A stretch of DNA of 30,583 bases, from NCBI GenBank assembly GCA_937982665.1, contig CALJLD010000079.1:1-30583 (forward strand). The letters are read 5' to 3'. A model generated the notes under the pieces. It was not told the origin of the DNA. It worked only from the letters and a program-made list of their open reading frames with translations, and searched no databases. The translations under genes and the position numbers were made by a program. The stretch comes from an uncultured Planctomycetales bacterium. Lineage in GTDB: Bacteria; Planctomycetota; Planctomycetia; Pirellulales; S012-138. Shown here in pieces: positions 8,477-15,017 of the stretch. Position 1 is the first letter of the stretch, and each line of letters opens with the position of its first letter.

Positions 8477-9388
8477 ATGGATATCAAAACGCAATTCGCC
8501 GGCGATGAGCAATTTACCCGCCTTTGCCGTGGCGACGACGAAGTGGATCTCATTGGCCTGCTGCTGGAGCTTGCCGCCGACGCCCAGCCGGAGCTAAATC
8601 AACAAGCCGAGCGGATGGCGATCTACGAGCTTTCGCTCGAATTTCGCGAGCTATTGCGGCCGATTATCGAGCGGCTCTATGCGCATCGCCCGGCTTTGTG
8701 CGCGGCGTTTGATTCGCATCAGCCGTGCGAGATCCCGTTGGCCGATGATGATGAAGCACGTCCACTGCTGGCTGCCGCGAGTGCTGTCTTTCGTCATGAG
8801 TTGGGTTTTGTTGGCGATGATGAAGACTACTATCAGCCGGCAAACAGCTACCTGCCGCAGGTCCTCAAGCGGCGAAAAGGTATCCCCATCACGCTGTCGC
8901 TGTTGTTTCGCGAGTTGGCCGCGCGCAGCGGCTTGCCGATGTATGGCGTCTGCACGCCGGGTCACTTTGTCTTGGGTTACCCAACAGAGGAACCGCTCTA
9001 CGTCGACGCGTACAGCGGCGGTGTGCTTTCGCAACCAAAGATGCGCTCCAAGATTGAACAAGTCACCGGCGAGCCATTCTGGTCTGACGATGTGTTCTTG
9101 CCGGCGCCGCATGTGGCGATTGCTGCGCGAGTGCTCCGCAACTTGAAGGGCGCCTATGCCCGCGCTGAGGATTGGCGGCAAGCGCTGGTGGTTCAACGCC
9201 GGCTCGCGGCGCTCTTGCCGGAACTCGCGGAAGAACAGCGCGATTTGGGATTGCTGCTGGTGCGCGAAGGTCACGCCTGGCCCGCTTTGGAAATCCTTGA
9301 GCCGTATGTTCAGCAACGGCCGGAAGAAGCTCAAGCGCTGGAACCGTTTGTTCGCGCCGCGCGGCGAATGTCCGTGCAGTGGAATTAG
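8477..9388 (+). CDS. SirB1-type transglutaminase-like protein with C-terminal TPR
   Basis: This is a 303-aa cytoplasmic protein. The central part matches the SirB1/Transglut_core2 family: NSYLPQVLKRRKGIPITLSLLF (123-144), then LAARSGLPMYGV, PGHFVLGY (161-168) and a strand with VDAYSGG (176-182, usually DPFxGG in the family). The last third (about 212-297) is helical with TPR-like periodicity (LRNLKGAYARAEDWRQALVV, ALEILEPYVQQRPEEAQAL), again typical of SirB1 proteins. The family is widespread but its biochemical role is unsettled; protease-fold activity or a scaffold role are both open. The initiator ATG lies 8 nt after a TATAAT box, pointing to a leaderless transcript. The gene diverges from uvrA with 88 nt between them. 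Confidence 0.88.
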   Translation: MDIKTQFAGDEQFTRLCRGDDEVDLIGLLLELAADAQPELNQQAERMAIYELSLEFRELLRPIIERLYAHRPALCAAFDSHQPCEIPLADDDEARPLLAAASAVFRHELGFVGDDEDYYQPANSYLPQVLKRRKGIPITLSLLFRELAARSGLPMYGVCTPGHFVLGYPTEEPLYVDAYSGGVLSQPKMRSKIEQVTGEPFWSDDVFLPAPHVAIAARVLRNLKGAYARAEDWRQALVVQRRLAALLPELAEEQRDLGLLLVREGHAWPALEILEPYVQQRPEEAQALEPFVRAARRMSVQWN

Positions 9389-9415
9389 TATCGATAAACT
9401 TGCGGTACCGACTTC

Positions 9416-9595
9416 TCACAAGTCCGGGGTCGTCAATGCTCGATAGATGAGCCAACCGATAACTCCGGCAAGGAAGATTGACGCCAAGAGCGCAAGAAAA
9501 GCTGGGATACCCAACAGGACATCCGCCAGCTTGGTCTCCAACTCATCTTCGGCCGATCGAGTGCTCGGCGCTTCGTAGGGGTTGTCATTGCTCAT
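9416..9595 (-). CDS. NPYxAP-type micro membrane protein (59 aa)
   Basis: The product starts MSNDNPYEAPSTR, has a polar stretch, one long hydrophobic helix (about 27-53, IPAFLALLASIFLAGVIGWLIY), and ends in a short tail. The N-terminal NPY(E/Q)AP motif begins many small membrane proteins of planctomycetes, whose function is unknown. An in-frame TTG one codon upstream is the only alternative start; ATG is preferred. It lies 25 nt downstream of a second protein with the same motif on the same strand, and the two probably form an operon. No strong Shine-Dalgarno was seen. Confidence 0.7.
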   Translation of the reverse strand: MSNDNPYEAPSTRSAEDELETKLADVLLGIPAFLALLASIFLAGVIGWLIYRALTTPDL

Positions 9596-9620
9596 CAATC
9601 GCGTCCATCAACGGCATCCA

Positions 9621-9767
9621 TCAGCCTAGATACCAAATCGCGGCAAGCGCTGTTACCAGCACAAGAAAAAACAAAGCGACATACACTCGTTCGACGAGTT
9701 GCAGATTCGCGTGCGGCTCTCCCTCGCATTTCTCGTTCGGCGCTTGATACGGATTGGGATTGCTCAT
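9621..9767 (-). CDS. NPYxAP-type micro membrane protein (48 aa)
   Basis: This gene encodes 48 residues and is easily missed by length cut-offs. It begins MSNPNPYQAPNEKC, continues with a polar Glu-rich stretch, and has one hydrophobic helix (about 28-45, VYVALFFLVLVTALAAIW), ending WYLG. The layout is the same as its downstream neighbour: MSN start, NPYxAP within the first ten residues, short polar linker, single transmembrane helix and almost no tail. The shared design and 25-nt spacing suggest a duplicated pair. The function is unknown. The shared motif argues strongly that it is real despite its size. Confidence 0.68.
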   Translation of the reverse strand: MSNPNPYQAPNEKCEGEPHANLQLVERVYVALFFLVLVTALAAIWYLG

Positions 9768-10122
9768 TGAAGCATTCTACCCAATCGGTCTGCAGCAAAA
9801 TTAGTAACATCGATCAAGCCCGGAAAAAACTCGCTCAATTTGGTGACTCTTGATCGGGCGCGCGGTCCCATGGCGCTGCCCTGGCGAGACCTGCTTATCA
9901 TCCCCAACGTGCGCCCCCTGGAAAACCGAAATTCGCCCTGTGGGACGATGGGTTATTGCGCGCCCCCTACTTTCAACCGCATGGAAAAAATTTCGCGAAA
10001 CTACCCTTGCTCACTGCGCAGCTTTCATTGGAAATTGCCATCACGGTCTTTGGCAATTGACTGAGACTTTTTGGACGCGGCTACGCGGCTCGCGTTGTTG
10101 GCGGCGCTTTGCGCAACGCGCT
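9768..10122. other. 355-nt gene-free region with two inverted repeats
   Basis: No protein-like reading frame was found on either strand. Two hairpins are visible: AATTGCCA (10033-10040) with TGGCAATT (10051-10058), an 8-bp perfect stem with a 10-nt loop; and CGCGTTG (10091-10097) with CAACGCG (10114-10120), a 7-bp stem with an inner GCGC/GCGC pair, starting 3 nt beyond the HDAC-family stop. Neither is followed by a T-run in the direction of that gene. They may still stabilise or end its transcript. Confidence 0.45.
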
Positions 10123-11049
10123 CTAATCCAGCAGTGTTTGCAAGTGAGCGGCGACAGACTCCGCGAGCATTTGCGGGTTGTAGCCACCTTCCAACACGCT
10201 GACGATCTTGCCGTCGCAATGATCGTCGGCAAGGTCGCGAACGGTTTGCGTCATCGTAATGAAGTCTTCAACCTCCAACCCAAGCGATCCAACCGGGTCC
10301 GCGGCATGGGCGTCAAAACCTGCTGAGACGAGGATCAGCTGCGGCTTGATTTGCGCGGCGAATTCTTCCAACTCTCCACCAAAGCGAGCGAGGATTTCCT
10401 GACGAGACGTGCCAAAGCGGATCGGCAGGTTGTGGGTTGTTCCCTTGCCGGCCTCGGCGCCCGTTTCATCGCGGCGGCCGGTTCCGGGATAGAACGGAAA
10501 ACGATGAGCGGAGAAAAACGCGACGTTCGGATCATGCCAGAAGATATCTTGCGTACCGTTGCCGTGATGAACGTCCCAATCGACAATCAACACGCGTTCG
10601 AGTCCAAGTTCGCGCACAGCCAAAGCCGCGCCGACGGCGATGTTGCCAAACAAACAATAGCCCATCGCGCGGTCAGGCGACGCATGGTGCCCCGGAGGGC
10701 GGACGAGACAAAGTGCTCGCGTGTGACGGCCGTTGATGACTTGCTGGACGGCATCCACAACGGCCCCGGCAGCAAGCGCCGCGACATCGAACGAATGCGG
10801 AGAAACAACCGTATCCGCATCCAGGCGTTGCGTGCCTGCGGCAATCGCGTCACGAATTGCGGCGGGATACTTGTCTGCATGGACCAAAGCCAGTTGTGCG
10901 TCGGTCGCCGCGGACCACTTGGGCAATTCGCAGCGCTCCGGCAATCGCTCTTCGGCCAATTTGGCGGAAATCGCCTGCAAACGGTCAGCGCATTCCGGAT
11001 GTTGGCCTGTTTCGTGTTTCAGAAACTCATCGCTGGTGTAAAGGAGCAT
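10123..11049 (-). CDS. Histone-deacetylase-family amidohydrolase
   Basis: This is a 308-aa zinc-dependent deacetylase of the arginase/deacetylase fold. Bacterial members act on acetylated polyamines, acetoin-related or other small acetylated substrates, or on acetyl-lysine. Motifs in order are HPECADRL (17-24), RPPGHHA (117-123, catalytic His pair 121/122), VDWDVHHGNG (156-165, zinc ligands Asp159 and His161), SAGFDAHAADP (242-252, zinc ligand Asp246) and LEGGYN (286-291, transition-state Tyr290). All active-site residues are present. The ATG at 11049 begins MLLYTSDEFLKHE, the normal family N-terminus; a longer frame to 11130 adds a non-conserved stretch. It stands alone, divergent from the permease operon, about 130 nt from the leader ORF. 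Substrate cannot be told from sequence. Confidence 0.92.
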   Translation of the reverse strand: MLLYTSDEFLKHETGQHPECADRLQAISAKLAEERLPERCELPKWSAATDAQLALVHADKYPAAIRDAIAAGTQRLDADTVVSPHSFDVAALAAGAVVDAVQQVINGRHTRALCLVRPPGHHASPDRAMGYCLFGNIAVGAALAVRELGLERVLIVDWDVHHGNGTQDIFWHDPNVAFFSAHRFPFYPGTGRRDETGAEAGKGTTHNLPIRFGTSRQEILARFGGELEEFAAQIKPQLILVSAGFDAHAADPVGSLGLEVEDFITMTQTVRDLADDHCDGKIVSVLEGGYNPQMLAESVAAHLQTLLD

Positions 11050-11177
11050 GGCAAGCGTCAACAATCCGTTCAGGCGAAGGAGGCAATTGCCAGCCAGTTT
11101 GCCATACGCGGGGCCGTTTGCCAGCGGCAAAAGTCGCTAAGCCACCTCGAGTGCCGCCTGCAAATGGGGAAGGAAAA

Positions 11178-11315
11178 ATGGCCGTGAAGCTGGATGATTG
11201 GCCACCAGAGTTTGTTATGCTGGGACGTCATTCGAAGATGCGAGACCTCGTGTGCGCGAGTTACTCGCAGAGCGGGAACAAGAGGCAGCGATCGGCATCA
11301 TGGTTCGCTTTTTGA
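11178..11315 (+). CDS. Possible 45-aa leader peptide upstream of the permease
   Basis: An ATG at 11178 follows an excellent Shine-Dalgarno (GGGAAGGA, 3-4 nt before it) and opens a 45-codon frame starting MAVKLDDWPPEF. It ends at 11315, overlapping the first codons of the permease gene (ATG at 11300) in another frame. The permease ATG has no good ribosome site of its own, so translational coupling is plausible. The second half is rich in Ser, Arg and Cys and looks unselected. It could instead be the real 5' end of the permease separated by a frameshift, or a chance ORF. Confidence 0.35.
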   Translation: MAVKLDDWPPEFVMLGRHSKMRDLVCASYSQSGNKRQRSASWFAF

Positions 11316-12994
11316 AGCTCTTCTCCGGGTTGTTCACAAACAACCCCGTCTTACAGCGCGAGCTTGTGTTGAACCTCCGCATGAAGCGGGCGTTTGTCAC
11401 CTTGGCCGCGTTCCTGCTGCTGTTGGGGGCGATGGTCTACGCAGCATGGCCGAACCATGATGAAGTGGACATGATCAACACCGAGGCCTCGCAACGGCTG
11501 GTGGATCTGTTCTTCCTCGGACAGTACATCCTGACGTCGCTGATGGCGCCCACGTTTGCCGCCGGAGCCATCACGGGAGAGAAAGAACGCAAGTCCTACG
11601 AGATGTTGCTGGCCAGTCCGTTGCGGCCAACGGCGATTGTGATTGGGAAGTTGCTGTCTTCCCTGGCCCACTTGGGCTTGTTGATCTTTTCCTCGCTGCC
11701 GATTGTGATGCTTTGCCTTCCGCTGGGAGGTGTGAACTTTTACGAAGTGCTGGCCGTCTATCTTTCAATCATCCTGGCGACCACGACGTTTGGATTGATC
11801 AGCCTGTGGTGCAGCAGCTTTTTCAGCCGTACCGCGTCTTCACTGGTTGTTTCTTATCTGATCATTTTGCCGCTGGCGTTGGTGGGATTGCTCGTCTGGC
11901 GAGCTCTCGATTTTGGAGCGACCGCCGGTCTGCGATTGATTATCGCCGGCGGATTGCTGCCCATCATTTGTGGCCTGGCTTGGATCGGATTGATCTCGGT
12001 CATTAGCGCTCGCTTGCTTCATCCGCCGGATGTCGGCAGCGAAGGCAAGGAAGTGATTGATGAAGAGCAAGAGCAGAACAAGGCCGTTGGACTTGTGATT
12101 CGCCGCGATCAGTTTCCGGACAAGCTCTTCGCGCCGCCCAAGCGGACTGGCTTGTTGGAGGACGGAGCCAATCCGGTCTACGACAAAGAGATGAGGGCGG
12201 AGATCTTCGCGCAAGGCACGCTCATGCTGCGCGTTGTGATTCAAGTCAGCATGTTCCTGGCCATCCCCATCATGGCGTGGTGCCTCTACTTGCGGCCCGG
12301 CTTGGCGCCTTGGTATGTAGCCTATGTGGTATTGTTCAACATCATGGTTGGGCCGGTCTTTTCCGCAAGCAGTGTCACCAGCGAACGCGAACGCGAGACG
12401 CTGGACTTGTTGCTCACAACGTTGATCACGCCGATCCAAATCTTGATGGGCAAGCTGATCTCAGGGCTCCGCGTTTCCAGCGTGCTGACGAGTTTCCTGC
12501 TTTGGCCGCTGTTGCTGGCGTGCGTCATGGTTGGGGACCTGCGCAACAATATCCTCGTGATGTTGGCGTACATTGCGATTGTGTTGATGACGTGTCTGAC
12601 CACGGCGAATGTGGCTTTGTTCACTTCTGTTATCTCCAAGAAGTCGTCCTTCTCGCTGATCTTTTCTTACGTAGTGATTGCCGTTCTGTTTATCGCCCCA
12701 CTTGGCGTTGAGCGGTTCGTCAATACTTTCTTTCCCGGCGAAGCGATCGCCGTGCAGGTCCAGAATCAGGCTTACTTGAGCCCCATCTCAACGGCCTTTG
12801 CTTTGCCGCTGACAGTGGACGCGGCTGCGGATGCGATTGGCGGCACAGGGCTGCCAGGGCGACCTTCGGATGAACTCATCGCCTATGGTTGGCTACAGTT
12901 TGGCTTGTTCCTGATTGTGTATACTGTGGTTAATATCGGGTTGGTGGGGATGATGGCCTGGCTGTTCAACACGCGTTGGCGAGTCGCCTATTGA
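11300..12994 (+). CDS. ABC-2 type permease, internally duplicated
   Basis: This is a 564-aa polytopic membrane protein with about twelve hydrophobic segments in two similar halves. Each half opens with an amphipathic element, NNPVLQRELVLNLR (about 14-27) and ANPVYDKEMRAEI (about 290-302). Each also has the conserved ABC-2 cytosolic loop, GEKERKSYEMLLASP (93-107) and SERERETLDLLLTTLITP (361-378). A charged linker (about 240-290, DEEQEQNK) joins the halves. This looks like two NatB/ABC2_membrane subunits fused into one chain, so one polypeptide could form the whole transmembrane channel. The ATPase subunit is not in this window, and the substrate is unknown. The start MVRFLKLF is chosen because the NPxxxREL motif normally lies close to the N-terminus; the frame stays open upstream to 11198. 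The next gene starts 71 nt downstream. Confidence 0.85.
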   Translation: MVRFLKLFSGLFTNNPVLQRELVLNLRMKRAFVTLAAFLLLLGAMVYAAWPNHDEVDMINTEASQRLVDLFFLGQYILTSLMAPTFAAGAITGEKERKSYEMLLASPLRPTAIVIGKLLSSLAHLGLLIFSSLPIVMLCLPLGGVNFYEVLAVYLSIILATTTFGLISLWCSSFFSRTASSLVVSYLIILPLALVGLLVWRALDFGATAGLRLIIAGGLLPIICGLAWIGLISVISARLLHPPDVGSEGKEVIDEEQEQNKAVGLVIRRDQFPDKLFAPPKRTGLLEDGANPVYDKEMRAEIFAQGTLMLRVVIQVSMFLAIPIMAWCLYLRPGLAPWYVAYVVLFNIMVGPVFSASSVTSERERETLDLLLTTLITPIQILMGKLISGLRVSSVLTSFLLWPLLLACVMVGDLRNNILVMLAYIAIVLMTCLTTANVALFTSVISKKSSFSLIFSYVVIAVLFIAPLGVERFVNTFFPGEAIAVQVQNQAYLSPISTAFALPLTVDAAADAIGGTGLPGRPSDELIAYGWLQFGLFLIVYTVVNIGLVGMMAWLFNTRWRVAY

Positions 12995-13065
12995 GCGTCG
13001 CCGTCGTTTGTGGCTAGTCGCATTGCACGGGTCGTCTTGCACGGATACTTGAGGAGGATTACGCC

Positions 13066-13614
13066 ATGAGTTGGCTGTATGAGCAAACATGGCCGACGAT
13101 TGCCATCAGCGGATGTATCGCCGCGTTGGCCATCACGCTCTTCTTTCAATCCAGGCGTCCGGCTTATTTGTTGGGCATTTTGGCTGCCGGCGGGGTCTTG
13201 GCACTCGGGCTGTGGATTGAAGCGGCCGTTGTGACCGAGAACGAAGAGATTGAAGAATCGCTCAACGCAGTTGCCGAAGCGATCGAAGCCGGCGACTTGG
13301 ACACCGTGTTGAGCTACATCGCGCCGGAGTCTTATCAGCTTCGCGCCGAGGCACGACTCTTCAGCCTTCAGCAGAGCATCAGCTCCGTCAAAGTCACAGT
13401 CCAGCGAGTGGACATCACTCGTTCTTCCAGCCCAATCAGGGCTCGCGTGAGGATTTCCGGGACCGTCAAAGGGAAGGATGTGGCATCCAACAACCCAAAA
13501 CGAACGCCGGACAAGCTGCGCGAAGAATTCGTCTACATGGGCCGACTGGAACTTTGGATGTACAAGGAAGGCGATCGTTGGCTGATTGAACGGCACGAAA
13601 AGTTCCGGGAATAA
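13066..13614 (+). CDS. Membrane-anchored protein with NTF2-like domain, 182 aa
   Basis: Two N-terminal hydrophobic helices (about 11-27 and 33-52) are followed by a soluble domain. It begins with a long helix, EEIEESLNAVAEAIEAGDLDTV (59-80), then a curved sheet region ending LELWMYKEGDRWLIERHEKF. A helix with ALxxxDxxxV periodicity, then strands and a final W(L)I strand, suggests the SnoaL/NTF2-like cone fold, but no catalytic residues are apparent. A strong GAGGAGG Shine-Dalgarno lies about 9 nt before the ATG. It is likely co-transcribed with the permease upstream and prfB downstream. The specific function is unknown; an accessory role for the transporter is possible. Confidence 0.7.
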   Translation: MSWLYEQTWPTIAISGCIAALAITLFFQSRRPAYLLGILAAGGVLALGLWIEAAVVTENEEIEESLNAVAEAIEAGDLDTVLSYIAPESYQLRAEARLFSLQQSISSVKVTVQRVDITRSSSPIRARVRISGTVKGKDVASNNPKRTPDKLREEFVYMGRLELWMYKEGDRWLIERHEKFRE

Positions 13615-13651
13615 CTCGCCTGACCGCATTCCCGGTTTTCCCCGGCCCGCG

Positions 13652-13657
13652 TACAAT
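13652..13657 (+). promoter_or_regulatory. Candidate -10 element (TACAAT) upstream of prfB
   Basis: TACAAT is preceded by the GC-rich block CCCCGGCCCGCG (13640-13651), almost the same arrangement as before the kinase gene. No good -35 hexamer is visible at 16-18 nt. It lies 55 nt before the prfB ATG, which would let prfB be expressed apart from the upstream genes. Confidence 0.35.
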
Positions 13658-13711
13658 TCGGCCTTGGATCATTTGTCGAGTTTTTCTGAAGTCCCCAAGA
13701 GTTTCTTGAAG

Positions 13712-14816
13712 ATGGCAACTGCTGCTGAACTGCGCGAAACCGCTGACGAGATCCGCACGCGGATTACTCAACTGCGAGACTCTCTTTGACTGCGACAGCA
13801 AGCAGCAGCAAATCGCCGAGTTGGAAAAGCAAATGTCCCAGCCAGGCTTTTGGGATGACCAAGAGTCCGCTCAGGAGACAATTGCCACGCTCAAACAGCT
13901 GACGGCCATCGTCAAGCCAGTCAAAGAGCTCACCGCAAGCGTTGGCGATCTTGGCGCCATGTTGGAAATGGCGGAAGAGGATGACGGATTTGCCGCTGAG
14001 GTCGAGTCCGAACTCGCCAGCTTGCGCACAAAGCTGGATGATCTCGAACTCAAGGCTCTGCTTTCCGGTCCTCACGACCCAGGCAACGCGATCGTCTCGA
14101 TCAATGCTCGCGATGGTGGGACAGACGCCAATGATTGGGCGGAGATGCTGCTACGCATGTATACCGCTTGGGCTCAAAAGAATGACTACAAGGTTGAGTT
14201 GCTTGACCGACAAGACAACTTGGAAGCCGGAATCAATAGCGCGGTGATTGCGGTCCGTGGTCCCTACGCTTACGGATACTTGCGAGGTGAGACAGGCATC
14301 CACCGGCTCGTGCGGATCAGTCCTTTCAACGCGGACGGCAAACGTCAGACAAGCTTCTCGGCCGTGGATGTTTCGCCGGAAGTGTCTGACGCCGTCGAGA
14401 TCGACATCAAGGACCAGGACGTTCGCGAAGACACGTACTCGGCCAGCGGACCAGGCGGCCAGCACGTCAACAAGACCGCCAGCGCGGTGCGCTTGACTCA
14501 CTTGCCCACAAACATTGTCGTTCAATGCCAGAACGAGCGCAGTCAGCACAAGAATCGCGCGGCCGCCTACAAGATGTTGCGGTCCCGCCTGGCCAGGCTT
14601 GAAGAAGAAAAGCGCGAGGCCGAACAAGCAGCCAAGTATGATCAGCAAGCCAGGACCGGTTTTGGCGCGCAGATTCGCAATTACTTCCTGCACCCGGACC
14701 AACGGGTCAAAGACGCCCGAACCGGCTACTTGGAGCACAACTTTCAAGACGTGCTCGACGGCGGGATTGATGGTTTCCTGGATTCCGTCCTGCGATGGCG
14801 AGTTGGCAAGGAGTAG
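13712..14816 (+). CDS. prfB: Peptide chain release factor 2, with programmed +1 frameshift
   Basis: RF2 ends translation at UGA and UAA. The first 25 codons (13712-13786, MATAAELRETADEIRT) end at an in-frame TGA (13787-13789). Shifting +1 at CTT-TGA-C continues with DCDSKQQQIAELEKQ to 14816, giving 367 aa, the usual RF2 length. The fused product has the tripeptide anticodon SPF (about 203-205), which is RF2-specific, and the catalytic GGQ loop SGPGGQHVNK (about 245-254, GGQ 248-250), followed by QCQNERSQHKNR. Frameshifting lets RF2 level control its own synthesis. The usual AGGGGG-like stimulator before the slip site is not evident here; only GCGAGA is present. The gene should be annotated as join(13712..13786,13788..14816), not as two fragments. 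Confidence 0.95.
13784..13790 (+). promoter_or_regulatory. RF2 autoregulatory frameshift site CTTTGAC
   Basis: The heptamer CTTTGAC is the classical prfB slip site: CUU in the P site, the UGA stop in the A site, and a C after the stop that weakens termination. The downstream frame restores RF2 homology at once (Asp-Cys-Asp). It is the expected device, so this is not a pseudogene or a sequencing error. Confidence 0.95.
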
Positions 14817-14869
14817 ATTCCCACTCATTAGGAATCAGCTTCTTGGCGATTGCCATTGGATTTTTGGCT

Positions 14870-14894
14870 GTAGCGCATTTGGACGCCGCGCTAC
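14870..14894 (+). terminator. Hairpin downstream of prfB
   Basis: GTAGCGC (14870-14876) and GCGCTAC (14888-14894) form a perfect 7-bp stem with an 11-nt loop, 53 nt after the prfB stop. The following TTCTT is only a weak T-tract. A second small repeat, GATTCC/GGAATC (14816-14836), overlaps the stop codon. Either could slow or end transcription before the kinase promoter. Confidence 0.35.
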
Positions 14895-14909
14895 TTCTTA
14901 GAGAATGCT

Positions 14910-14938
14910 TTGGATCGTCACCCCGGCACAGCTACAAT
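14910..14938 (+). promoter_or_regulatory. Candidate promoter of the kinase gene
   Basis: TACAAT (14933-14938) lies 17 nt after TTGGAT (14910-14915), which matches the first three bases of the -35 consensus. The spacer contains CCCCGGCACAGC directly before the -10, close to the block before prfB. Transcription would start near 14945, leaving a 5' leader of about 73 nt. Confidence 0.4.
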
Positions 14939-15017
14939 GAGTTCGCGCTCACAAGCCGTTTGCCGGTTGTGAAGGCATGCGCCAATCAAATGGCCTCTTT
15001 CTCACATGGGGGTTTGC

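Noticed and set aside
10351..11187. A 278-codon plus-strand frame over the HDAC-family gene
   Set aside because: The minus-strand protein carries the full set of deacetylase catalytic motifs.
13586..14816. prfB as a pseudogene with a premature stop at 13787
   Set aside because: The stop is part of the conserved CTTTGAC recoding site and RF2 homology continues in the +1 frame at once.
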